64,000 nucleotides of DNA, from positions 48,638,698-48,702,697 of the forward strand of contig JALGQZ010000011.1 in NCBI GenBank assembly GCA_023105745.1, read 5' to 3'. The notes below the pieces were generated by a model. The model saw nothing but the letters and a program-made list of their open reading frames with translations, ran no database searches and was not told where the DNA came from. Position 1 is the first letter of the stretch. Each line of letters opens with the position of its first letter. Of the stretch, positions 47,999 through 58,294 are shown piece after piece. The translations under genes and the position numbers were made by a program. Source of the DNA: Austropuccinia psidii (lineage: Eukaryota; Basidiomycota; Pucciniomycetes; Pucciniales; Sphaerophragmiaceae).

Positions 47999-50175
47999 AT
48001 GCTTCAACCCCCCACTGAAGGTGAATTTCAGACCCTTGAGCTTCTTTGGCAACATGTGCATAATGTTGCCAGGGCTCAGGGGTATGTTGTGTCCACCTTG
48101 AGGTCCAATATGACCCACAACCAAATTGAAATAGGTTGTGACAGGTTTGGGACCCCAAATTCCAACAAAGGCCCCTCCAAAACAGTAACCTCAAGAAGCT
48201 TGACTGTCCTTTTAGACTTTATGCCAGACAATATGCCAAGAGTACCACTTGGACTCTTAAAGTCAAAAATCCTGAACATAGCCATGATGCCACTGAAAAT
48301 ATCATGGCACATCCTGCTTTCAGGAAATTCAATGAGCAAGAAACATCCCAAATTGCTCAAATGTCTGAATCACTGCTCATGCCAAGGCAAATTCAGGCCC
48401 AATTATGCAGCCAGAGGGAGTCTGACAGGCCTGTAATCCTTCAAGACATTTACAACCAAGTCAAGAAAATCAAGAACGTCAAACTGCAAGGCAGAAGGCC
48501 CATTGATGCTCTTATTGACACTCTCAAACAAGAAAATTTTGTTTGGTCCTCTGCAAGGGATTCTGAGGGACACATTACCTCCTTGTTTTTCACTCACCCC
48601 CTGGCCATAAAACTCCTTAATGGCTTTCCTCATGTCATTCTTATGAATTGTTTTTATAAAACCAATAATTACAAAATGCCCCCTTTTCATATTGTTGGGT
48701 TCAGCTCAACCAATAAGACCTTTTCTGGGGATTTTTGTTTGATGAAGAATGAAACTGAACCCTCATATACTTGGGCATTAAATCAATACATAGAAAAGGT
48801 CCTCAACAACAACAATCTTGTTCCCCCTCCAGTTATTGTTATTGACAGGGATCTGGCCTTGAAAAACTCTTTTAAGAAGCTCTTTCCAGACTTCAAAGTC
48901 ATTCTATGCATTTGGCACATCAATAAAGATGTATCTGCTCATTGCATGAAGAAAATTGGTCATGGAACTGATTTTGAAAATTTTATGGGCCTTTGGAATC
49001 AAGTAATATACTTTTATTTTTCACTTTAGTTCACTTTCTTTCACTTTTTTTCTTATTTTTGTTTTCATTAATGACTTTGGGATTCATTTCTCAGGTTATG
49101 TATTCATCCACTGAAAATTTTTTCAAAGACAACTGTAAGAAGCTTCAAAAGCAAGTCAAAAATCCTGAAGTCTTGCAGTATTTGGAAAATACCTGGCTTC
49201 CTCTAAAGGAGTATTATGTGCCAGCCTGGACCAACCACCATTGCCACCTGGGTGTGGCTCCACCTCCAGAGTTGAAGGTGCCCATGCCATGGTGAAGCTT
49301 TGACTCCAAAAGTACACTGGTACTCTCATGGAGGTAGTTAGGGCTCTCCACATGGCATTCAGAAAACAATTTATTGAAATTATCAACAGAATCTCCAAAG
49401 AAATGATTGTCCATGTCAAGAATTTTCCTCCACAAGTCTGTGCCCTCAATGGCAAGGTATCTCATTATGCTCTTCAGATTGCCTTTGAAAATTTCAACAC
49501 CAAATTTCCTCCCAATGAAAAATGAACCAACAAATACAAAAATTATCAAGGCATTCCTTGGAAACATAAGACCCAAAAGGCATTTGCCAAGCACCAAAGG
49601 CTTGAAATATCAGACTTACATCCTTAATGGCATTTGAATTTGCCTGTGAGGGTTTTTTAATTTCTTATTCTTATTTTTTTCTTATTAACTGATTTTATTT
49701 GTCATATTCTTCTCAGGCTTGTTTTAAAGGTGATGATCAAAGTGTTGAAAAAGAAAGAAAGAATGAAGCCCAGAAAATACTTGAAGCTATTGGGGAAGAC
49801 CTTTTTCAAAAACCAATGGCAGAAATCACCCCAATTCTTCAACATTTTCAAGATGTTTTGACTGGAAAAGTCCCATTTTATCGAATTCCCAAGAGTCAAG
49901 AGGATGATCAATATTATGAAGACCCTCTAGAATGCAAGAATATCTGTGGAAGACCTCAAGGAGCCAAGAATAAAAACAAAAATCCAAACCAAAGAAAACC
50001 TTCAAGATTTGAAATAATTGAAAGTCAATACAAGAGAAGAGGAAGACCCCCATCAAAAGTGACCAGAACAACAACATCAAGAGCACAGTCAAATTTCCCC
50101 TCTCCAATTATGGAATTGGACTCATCTGAAGATTCTGAATATTCTGAGGACTCATTATCTAAATCAATTAGTTAA
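47999..50175 (+). pseudogene. MULE transposase with FAR1-like zinc finger and C-terminal AT-hook
   Basis: Order: a FAR1-like N-terminus (CDRFGTP, then in the next frame CPFRLY and NPEHSHD, giving the C2H2 zinc ligands); then the catalytic domain in the frame of 48304-49029 (LLMPRQIQAQ, FYKTNNYKMPPFHIVG, IDRDLALKNS, LCIWHINKDV). The first catalytic Asp of the DDE triad is Asn here (AAT at 48646-48648, where families read D-x-T/F-YKTN). The second is D at 48844. The third lies in STSRVEGAHAM (49262 on). Lesions: frameshift near 48200, frameshift near 49250, TGA at 49301-49303. A probable intron runs from about 49003 to 49094 (GTAATA...CTCAG). The C-terminus (49699-50175) has GRPQGAKNKNKNPNQRKPS and an AT-hook KRRGRPPS. 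A pyrimidine-rich promoter-like stretch lies at 47580-47990. Confidence 0.88.
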
Positions 50176-50413
50176 TCAGATTGACTACCCTCAGCAACTG
50201 AATTAAATAAATCATAAGTCACCCTTAGAAGGTCTAGAAGATTGGCAATTGGAAGCAAAACCTTGCAAAGGAAATCACACAAGCCTGCAACCAGTTTGAA
50301 GATATATGATTCAATTGAATTGCCCTGTGAGCATTGTTGAAGCAATTATCACACAAGTGATGAATGCTCCAAGCTTTTTGTGAGTTTCTGATTCTTTTTA
50401 ATGTATATTTGTC

Positions 50414-51083
50414 TTGTTTATTTTGATATTTATTCATTTTTTGACCTTATTTTATCAGATAACTGGCTCAGAAGACTTGCCCAAGTTTATATTGAAATAC
50501 ACCTTCAAGGCCATCAATGTCCAGGGTGATGGCAACTGTGGCTACAGAGCAGTTTCCCACTACATTTACAAGACTCAAGATCAATGGGCTGATGTCAGAG
50601 GTGACTTGGCTGAAGAAATTAAACAAAATGAAGACCTTTATGAAGCCATGAACACCTTAATTCTCTCAGTATCCTCTCATTTGGACAGAATTGAATGGTA
50701 TAAGGATGTTGGCCAGGCTCCAAAAAGCAAGTGGATGTCCATGCCTGACATGGGGGATGCAATTGCAAAATAAGTATAAAAGACCAGTTTTCTTTTATTC
50801 CACAGTCCAATCTTTTTCTTTTTTCCCTTATTTCTGTCCTCCAAATGATAATACCCCCATTTTCATCTGCTTCTTGGATAGCTGTGCTCATTTTTCTCCT
50901 TTGGACATAATCATTTCTGAAATTTATTCAGTCCCCCCCATTACTGTGAATTGGGAGATTCATGCCCAACCACAAGCCCTGGTGTGGGCTGATAAATTTA
51001 AGAAACACAGAATGTTGCATTTGTCCAATCTTCCTCCCCCCTCTCAGAAAAAACCCACTATTTTGGAGGTTGATTCTGATTGA
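50414..51083 (+). pseudogene. OTU-family cysteine protease domain of the MULE
   Basis: After a probable 3' splice site (TTATCAG near 50459), the frame gives FKAINVQGDGNCGYRAVSHY, the OTU catalytic block with nucleophile Cys at codon 50537-50539. WKSM-like SKWMSMPDMGDAIA follows. A frameshift near 50765 moves the continuation (KYKRPVFFYSTVQSFSFFPYF, then AHFSPLD with the expected catalytic His) to the next frame, ending near 51083. OTU enzymes are deubiquitinases or ubiquitin-like proteases. OTU-bearing MULEs are known from plants and fungi; why these transposons carry it is unsettled. The active-site residues survive but the frame is broken. Confidence 0.85.
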
Positions 51084-51175
51084 TTGATTTTTACATATAC
51101 AATTTATGCCAATTATCCCCCTCCTCAGTCATATTTACTGCTTAAATCCCACCTCAATCTCCTTTTTTAAAAAAC

Positions 51176-51550
51176 ATGTGGAACTTTTTTACTTAGAAAT
51201 AGTCATATTACAAACAAGGGAAAAAAATGAAAAAATACACTTATTGCCCCTGCACTGTCTGTCCCACCAAAACAATTCCCCAAAATCATGGGCTTCTGGT
51301 TCTTTATTGTCCAGATTGAACCCTCCAATTTAAAAGAAAATGAAAGACATTCATAAGTGGGAAGTTATTAAATTAACTTTTTAAAAATAGGCATATTACA
51401 ATGATGGGAAAAAACATTTGAAAAAAAACCCTTTTTGCGCCTTCACTTGTCCCACCAAAACAAATTCCCTAAAATATGGGCTTCTGATGCTTCATTCTTC
51501 AGATTGAACCCTTCACTTCAAAAAAAATCAGGAAATTCATAAGTGGGAAG
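51176..51550. repeat. Two tandem copies of a 186-bp subterminal MULE repeat
   Basis: Units about 51176-51364 and 51365-51550 each contain CATATTACAA, then TGTCCCACCAAAACAA and TGGGCTTCTG, and end ATTCATAAGTGGGAAG. Subterminal repeats often bind the transposase; that is inference here. Confidence 0.8.
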
Positions 51551-51772
51551 ATTTTCAATGAATTTTCGAAAAAATATGCCATTTTGGAATATTGGCCAAA
51601 TTTGTGAAATTTGCAAAAAAAAATTGAAAAATTTATGCATATTAAAATGCCAAGTCAGGAAAAATGTGGCAAAAAAATAAAAAAAATCCTCAAAACTGAG
51701 CCTGAGGAATTCTTTTTGAAAAAGAAGGTCACTTACGTGTTTTTACCATAAAATCATAAAAACACGTAATGG

Positions 51773-51795
51773 CTTATGTGTGTTTACCAACACCC
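51773..51795 (-). repeat. Right terminal inverted repeat of the MULE
   Basis: Its reverse complement begins GGGTGTTGGTAAACACACATAAG less the mutated positions of the left end. A subterminal AAAAACACGTAAG unit occurs just inside (about 51732-51767). Confidence 0.85.
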
Positions 51796-51803
51796 ATATT
51801 AGT

Positions 51804-52739
51804 CTAAAAATAATTCCAAAATAACTCTCAAAAAAATTTAAACCTAATCATGAAACAGGCCTAAAAGGATTGAAGAAGTCAATTCAAAAGCTTTTTGTTT
51901 GACAAAATATTACTTATATTAGTCAAAGGGAATTGATTCATAATTTACCCAATGATTCAGAAAAATGCAAATGAAAAATTTCAAACTAATACTTCAATTA
52001 AAAACATTCAGTTCTATGAAGTATAGAAAGAATATATATTTTATGTTTTCTCTTGTTAAACGTTTTTTGTTTCAGAGGAGAATCAAAATGTTTTATTCTA
52101 AAAAAAAAAATTCCACCATGGTTTCAAAGGTAGGGCTTTCCTTGAAAACAATTAACTTGTAAAAGTCATTTTTTATAGACAAATGAGAAGTAATGTTACC
52201 ATATTTCAATTATAAATGGCCAGAAAAGGATTATAAAGAGTTTATTTCTTTTTCAAAATGGGTTTGAACTACTGAGGCCCAAAAAAGATAAATGGAATTG
52301 TTTGCATAAAGATTATAGATGGGACACTGAATTTTTTGAGGACATGATATTCTAATTAAGAGGCTTAAATCAATGGAATTTTCTTTAATTTATTTCTAGA
52401 TCTGAATATATCAAACATAGGGAAATTTATACTTATTTCATTTTAATTGAAAAGAGATTATATTAAGAAGATTTATAAGAAAAATGAGAAAGAAGAACTG
52501 TCGAAAAGATGGGGTGAGATTGATTGCACTAGCGAAGAATAGATAAGAGGAGGAAAAAGAAAATTGCCTAAGAATATTTACAAACAAAATGCAAAAGAAG
52601 CACCATTGAAAAGATGGGGAGAGGTTTGTAACAAGCCAGAGGTACACTATTTATACCTTGGGATATTAAGAAATTACAAGGAGGCAATGGTGATATTTTT
52701 AAAAATTAATTTCTAGGTGATAAAAATGGAAAAGAATCT
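51804..52739. other. Spacer with a partly duplicated coding-like remnant
   Basis: Mostly AT-rich. At 52467-52526 and 52572-52631 two imperfect copies encode YKKNEKEELSKRWGE and YKQNAKEAPLKRWGE on the plus strand, about 105 bp apart, with a stop between them. Origin unknown. Confidence 0.4.
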
Positions 52740-53743
52740 TATCAGCCAGTGAGTCAAACCCAGAGCAGAAGCATGACAGCCAAATACCATAAATCAATGG
52801 TATAGCCAAGATACCACCAAACCATAGAGCAGAGCCAAATCAGCTCAAAAAGTATCAAAGGAAAGAGGAAACTCACCCCTTTCCAAATATACAAGTCCCA
52901 TCATCATAGTACAAAGAATAACAAAGTTATTCCTGCTCAAAGTTTTTGCTGAGCATAGACCTTGATTTCCACCTCTCATCTGAAAAACATAGCAAGAGGC
53001 TTAACCCCATCAAATGGGTATTCAAAATGGAGCTCTATTTCAGGGCTGTCAAATGGTACTAGCCAAACTGAGCTAGCACAAGAATTCCAGAAGTTATGAC
53101 AAAAATAAGGTCAAATAAGGGTGATTAAAAGATTCACCTCACACCTAACTTCTACAGTTTTAGTGTGAGATATGTAAAGTAGGGGCTTTTTGGAGGGAGA
53201 ACAATCAGGGCTATCTGATGGTGCCATTAATCTCCCCATATCTCATCCACAACAAAACGTATGGGGAAAACAAGCTCTATACAGTTTTTAAGCAAAACAT
53301 ATATATGTACAAAAGATCTTGTACATGGCATAACTTTTCCATACCTAATGATAACCATATCAAATGAGGTACCATTGTGTAGAACACATCCAGGGCTACA
53401 AAATAAACCAAATTTAGGGTTTATATCTCAAGAACTGACAAATATATGGAATTTCCAAGATCAAAATCCCACAATTAGACCAATACACTGTTACCATGGG
53501 ATATTCTCCCATAGGTATGATTATGAGGTGTCAAATAGACAAAGACGCATGTTTCTACTTGAATACCTCATAATTAGTTCAATACTGGGGTCCCATACAG
53601 GTTCTGCAAAGGATTCTATGTGTCATACATGTCAGAAGAGGGCTATGTGGTCCCCAGATGAAACCTTTCACCCTGTATTGGTGAAAACTGCGCAGATGTA
53701 GTTTCAAAACCACATCTGAGCCCAATACAGAGCATACAGGCAC
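52740..53743 (+). repeat. Family-A LTR, left part (interrupted)
   Basis: Begins TATCAGCCAGTGAGTC (mutated TGTCAGCCTGTGACTC) and follows the family-A LTR to the sequence ATACAGGCAC. It is interrupted by an inverted LTR at 53744; its sequence continues at 55114-55193 and then is cut again by element C. Older than both insertions. Confidence 0.85.
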
Positions 53744-55108
53744 TTTCAGGCTGAGTCTATGATGAAGGTGTAATCAGGCTATTTATAGCTTTAACTATGG
53801 CTGTGAAACAGTAAAATTAATTTAACAGAAGTTTACAATGGATAACAAAAATTTTAAGATTGAAGCATAAGGGCTATACTATTGAAACGTACTGGTGGTG
53901 AGTGTTGTTGAAATCCCTGGGTGCAGCTTTACCTGGCGGGTTACAATAATAAAGTGTTCAATACTAAAGTTTATAGTATAGCCTGATTATTTTCCAATAG
54001 TATAACCGTTTTTGACAGTTGTACTACGTAAATGTTCAAGAGAAGGATGAGGAAGCCTTTTCTGGTGGAGAAAAGGCCTGCTTTTACTCTAAAATGGGGT
54101 GGAATGGCCCTATAGACCATCCATGTAGAGGAAGTGAAGCGTTTTTCACTTCAAAGTACTGGCTTTTGGTTTTCATAGTGCCTGTATGCTCTTTATTGGG
54201 CTCAGATCTTGTTTTGAAACCACATCTGTGCAGTTTTTGCCAACAAAGGGTGAAAATTTCATCTGGGGACCACATAGCCCTCTTCTGACATGTATGATCC
54301 ATAGAATTCTGTACAGAACCTGTATGAGACCCCAGTATTGAATTAATTATGAGTTATTGAAGTATAAACATGCTTCTTTGTCTATTTGACACCTCATAAT
54401 CATACCTAGGGGAGAATATCCCACAGTAAGACTGTATTGTTCTAATTGTGGGATTGTGACCTTGAAACTGCCATACCTTTGTCAGTGTTTTAGATATCAA
54501 GCTTAAGGTTGGTTCATTGTTTAGCCCTCAATGTTTTCTACACAATGGTACCTCATTTGATATGGCTATAATTAAGTATGGCAAAGCTATGGCATGTACA
54601 AGACTTTTTGTACATATATATGTTCTGCTTAAAAACTGTACCCCTATTGTGATATTTCCAAAAGGACCACACTTTACATATGGCACAGTAAAACTCTAGA
54701 AGGTAGATGTGAGGTGAATATTTTAATCCTCCTCATTTAACCTTATTTTGGTCATAACTTCTGTAATCCTGGTGCTATCTAAGTTTGGCTGGTACCATTG
54801 AATAGCCCTGACTTAGAGCTCCATCTTGAATACCCATTTGATAGGGTTAAGCCTCTTCCTCTGTATTTCAGTTGAGAGTTAAAATTAAGATCTGTACTCA
54901 GCAACAGCTTTGAGCAGATATAACATTGTTATATTTTCCTATGATGAGGGGACTTGTATATTTGGAAAGGGCTGAGTTTCCTCTTTCATCTGATACCTTG
55001 TGAGCTTATTTGGCTCAGCTCCATGTTTTGGTGGTATCTTTGCTATACCATTGATTTATGGTATTTGGCTGTCATGTTTGTGCTTTGGTTTTGTATCACG
55101 GGATGACA
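53744..55108 (-). mobile_element. Solo family-A LTR, inverted, 1365 bp
   Basis: The plus strand starts TTTCAGGCTGAGTCTATG and ends TCACGGGATGACA, the reverse complement of a family-A LTR with decayed ends. The imperfect target duplication GGCAC (53739-53743) and GGAGC (55109-55113) aligns with the single GGCAC in an uninterrupted LTR near 23875. The host LTR continues after it. Confidence 0.85.
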
Positions 55109-55193
55109 GGAGCAATGAAAACCACAATCCAGTACTATGAAGTTGAAGACTCTTCACTTCCTCTACATGGATGGTCTAGAGGGCCTTTCCACC
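55109..55193 (+). repeat. Family-A LTR, second fragment of the copy starting at 52740
   Basis: AATGAAAACCACAATCCAGTA to GGGCCTTTCCACC matches the LTR segment that should follow 53743. Element C begins immediately after (55194). Its target duplication is predicted to be CCACC (55189-55193); the right copy is outside the window. Confidence 0.8.
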
Positions 55194-56632
55194 TGTCAGC
55201 CTGTGACTCAAAACCAGAGCACAAGCATGACAGCCAAAATACCATAAACCAATGGTATAGCCAAAATACCACCAAAACATGGAACTGAGCCAAATTAGCT
55301 CAGAAGGTATCAAAAGAAAGAGGAAACTCACCTATTCCTGAAAATATAAGTCCCATCACCATAGGACAAGAAATAACAAAGTTATTCCTGCTCAAAGTTA
55401 TTGCTGAGCATAAACCTTAATTTTCACCTCTCATCTAAAATCTAGAAGGAGAGGCTTAACCCCATCAAATGGGTATTCAAAATGAAGCTGTAAGCCAGGG
55501 CTTTCTAATGGTGCCAGCCAAACTGAGCTAGCACCAGTATTACTTGAGTTATGGTCAAATTCAGACCAAATAAGGGTGAACAAAACATTCACCTCTCATC
55601 TAACTTTTACAGTTTTAGTGTGAGATACTTAAAGAGGGGTCTTTTTGGAAAGAGCACAATCAGGGCTATCTGATGGTGCCATCCATTTCCTCATAACTCA
55701 ACTACAACAGAAGTTATTGGCCAAACAAGCTTAATACAGCTTTTGACCAGACCACGCCAATGTACAAAAATACTTGTACATGGGATAACTTTGTCATATT
55801 GAATGATAACCATGTCAAGTTGGGTACCATTGTGTAGAGCTCATACAGGGCTATTCAATGAACCAACTTCGAGCTTGATATCTCAAAAACTGACAGAGGT
55901 ATGACCATTTTAAGGTCAAAATCCCACCTGCTGTCAGATACAGCCTTACCATGGGATAATATCCCATAACCATGAATATGAGGTGTCAAATAGACGAAGA
56001 AGCATGTTTTTACTTCAATACCTCATATGTCAGTCAATACTGGGGTCCCATACAGTTTCTGTACAGCATTCTACGCGTCATACACGTCAGAATCAGGCTG
56101 TGAGGTCCCCAGATGAAAATTTTCACCGTGTATTGGTGAAGACTGCCCAGATGTGGTTTCAAAACCACATCTGAGCCCAATACAGGGTATACAGGCTGTT
56201 TGCAAACCACAAGCCTGTCCTGGAGAGTTAAAAATCTTCACTTCCTCTACGTGGAAAGGTCTAGCAGCCTTTCCACCTCAATTTCAGGATAAAAGGAGGG
56301 CTTTTCACAGCCAAAACCCTTTCCTCATCCTGCTCTTGAATAAACTACGTAGTAAACTGTCAAAAACAGTTTTACTCTTGGTTAAATAATCAGGTATACT
56401 CTTAATTTAAAGTATTGTAGTCTTTATTATTGTAATCCAACAGGTAAAGCTGCACCCAGGGCTTTCAACAGCGCTCACCACCACTATATGTCTATAGTAA
56501 AGCCCTTTAAATCTTAAATTAAATCATTTATTATCAATCTTATCATCTTTTAAAACCATTTTTACCGTGTCACAGTCATAGTTAAAGCTTGTAAATACTC
56601 ATATACACCTTTATCATAGACTCAGCCTGACA
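55194..56632 (+). repeat. 5' LTR of element C (1439 bp)
   Basis: TGTCAGCCTGTGACTC to GACTCAGCCTGACA. Contains the conserved hairpin core at 56148-56173. Presumably holds the promoter; I could not fix the transcription start. Confidence 0.93.
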
Positions 56633-57225
56633 TTTTGGGGGCCTGGCCGTGTTTTTTTTAACTTTTTGGACCTTACAAGTAAGTCTTTTCTCTTTTTTAT
56701 GACTTATTAACACATTGTTTTATCTTTTTTTAGGCGTAATTTCCATTTAAATATATATATTTTATATATTTTTATCTTTTTCATATACTCATATTATAAA
56801 AGAGTATTTTTCACGTGGCTAATACCCACTGAAAATAATTATTTTTGGCGTGTTTTGTATATAAAAACACATAAGCCATCAATAAGTCCTGTATTCTTGA
56901 CTGAATAAGGACACCTCTGACTGAAAAACCATCAATTGAGGCGTGGATTAAGTGTATTGTTGACTCAATAACACTTATACAAAACCACTTGTACAGAATA
57001 CACTTGAAAACCACAAGTGTATCTGTGGGATACTGGCACACAAACAGTGTGACAGGGTACCAAAAGCTGTAATTCTGACGTGTAATTGTTGATTCAACCA
57101 CACTGTCATTATACAGGGGCATACTGTAATAATATACAAGCCCAGAGGCCATTCTTAGACGTGCAAAACCAGCCATTTAAGAAGTCTTAACTGACATAAG
57201 CCCTCTTTTTCCTGTTTTGATTCAG
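56633..57225 (+). promoter_or_regulatory. Leader of element C: primer-site motif and probable 547-nt intron
   Basis: GGGGGCCTGGCCGTG at 56637-56651 is identical to the motif in element B at the same place. A consensus 5' splice site ACAA/GTAAGT (intron from 56679) and a 3' site TTGATTCAG (ending 57225) define a possible 547-nt intron. Joining A56678 to TG at 57226 creates an ATG followed in frame by GAAGAAAACTAC, the start of ORF1. The intron is inferred from sequence only. Confidence 0.6.
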
Positions 57226-58294
57226 TGGAAGAAAACTACATCCCACTTGAAACCCAGTCACAGGCCAACACACCAGTGACACCCTCAGAACCAGAGGGCA
57301 GCAAGGGTAAAGGAAAAAGGCTTAGTGAAGGCCTCATTACAGCCAAGAAGTGGACACCAAGAGCCACTCAGAGGAGTAGAAAACCACGAAACTCTTCTTC
57401 AATACAAGGTAAACCAACCTTAACCACTTTTACAGGGAAGATTACAATTATTAACCCAGTTGTAACCTCCAAAGGCAAACTGCCCAAATCAGCAGATAAC
57501 AAATTTGTACAAGGCACAGTCAAAGGTAAATACCCTAAGAACATAAAGTTTTTGACTGCTTCCAAACACTGATATGTCCCCTGCATACCTCAGAGACCTT
57601 GGCTTCCAAAGGAACCAGCCAGAGGATAGAGCAGGAATGTCTAGAACCAGAAGACCTGAAAGAAGACACATTGGACACAGTGGTGGATGGCAAAACAATG
57701 AGGGAGATAATATCAACCTTGCCATTCACACTCCAATTCAACAGAAACCTCAAACCAGAGGACTGGAAGGATATGGATCAAGTTCTTCAAATCCACCAAC
57801 TCCTCAAAGATTTGTTTCAATGGAGCATGGACAACAAGAGGTTCAACCTAGCAACTCACTGGGCAGAACTGGGATCAAGTTGCCAGAAGATCTGTCTCAA
57901 AGAGATAGACTTCAAAGACCTTATGGTAATCACCAAGGGTTGGAATCCTACCAGGCAGCACAGACTCCTGGAGGCAAGGGCACAGAGGATAAGGGAGAAT
58001 CAAGCCACTATCCAATCTATAGAAGAACAGTTAACCCAGACAGGGCCTACTCAGATTCCTTCAGGTTCACAAGGAGCATGCCAAATCAGCTCTCCAGTGG
58101 CTTCACACCATTCAGAAACCAGCAGATCAGTGGCCAAGAGTCACCATTCTTTACAATTCCAGGAAGTTTCCAGGAGAAGACAAGGCAACAAGGGCAAGAA
58201 CAAAGCCTCCTTCAACCAGAGGAGGAAAAAGTCAGACCCCATGATCCAGAAGCTGTTAGATTTGGTAAAAGAAGTACACAAGAACCAGAATTAG
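57226..58294 (+). CDS. Spliced accessory ORF1 of element C, +1 frame relative to Gag-Pol
   Basis: Exon 57226-57525 (EENYIPLETQSQANTPVTPS..., a Pro/Thr/Lys-rich leader) joins exon 57594-58294 across a 68-nt GT-AG intron (GTAAATACC...ACCTCAG). The join preserves frame (VKETLASKGTSQ) and, with the splice-made ATG, gives about 333 residues without a stop. The second exon encodes WKDMDQVLQIHQLLKDLFQW, FNLATHWAELG, ITKGWNP, a helical RAQRIRENQATIQSIEEQL and a basic tail ending DPMIQKLLDLVKEVHKNQN. The last 701 nt overlap gag in another open frame. Protein-like composition, an intact frame and a homologous ORF in element B argue that it is real. I recall rust proteins with this sequence. No known catalytic motif; function unknown. 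Confidence 0.75.

Larger units (their letters stand above)
47469..51795 (+). mobile_element. Mutator-like element (MULE) with transposase and OTU protease
   Basis: Terminal inverted repeats begin GGGTGTTGGTAAA at both ends (20 of the first 23 positions match). They are flanked by an 8-bp direct repeat ATATTAAT (47461-47468) and ATATTAGT (51796-51803) with one mismatch, the duplication size expected of Mutator-type transposons. Inside are a FAR1-like zinc finger, MULE transposase, AT-hook region and OTU domain. Frameshifts, a stop and a catalytic mutation make it non-autonomous now. Confidence 0.92.

Noticed and set aside
47543..48018. Pro/Phe/His-rich ORFs upstream of the MULE transposase
   Set aside because: Pyrimidine-rich promoter-like DNA read in two frames; no protein-like features.
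57574..58294. Treating the +1 frame over gag as a mere shadow ORF
   Set aside because: Rejected as an explanation because the frame is spliced, protein-like and matched by a homologous ORF in the same relative frame in element B.
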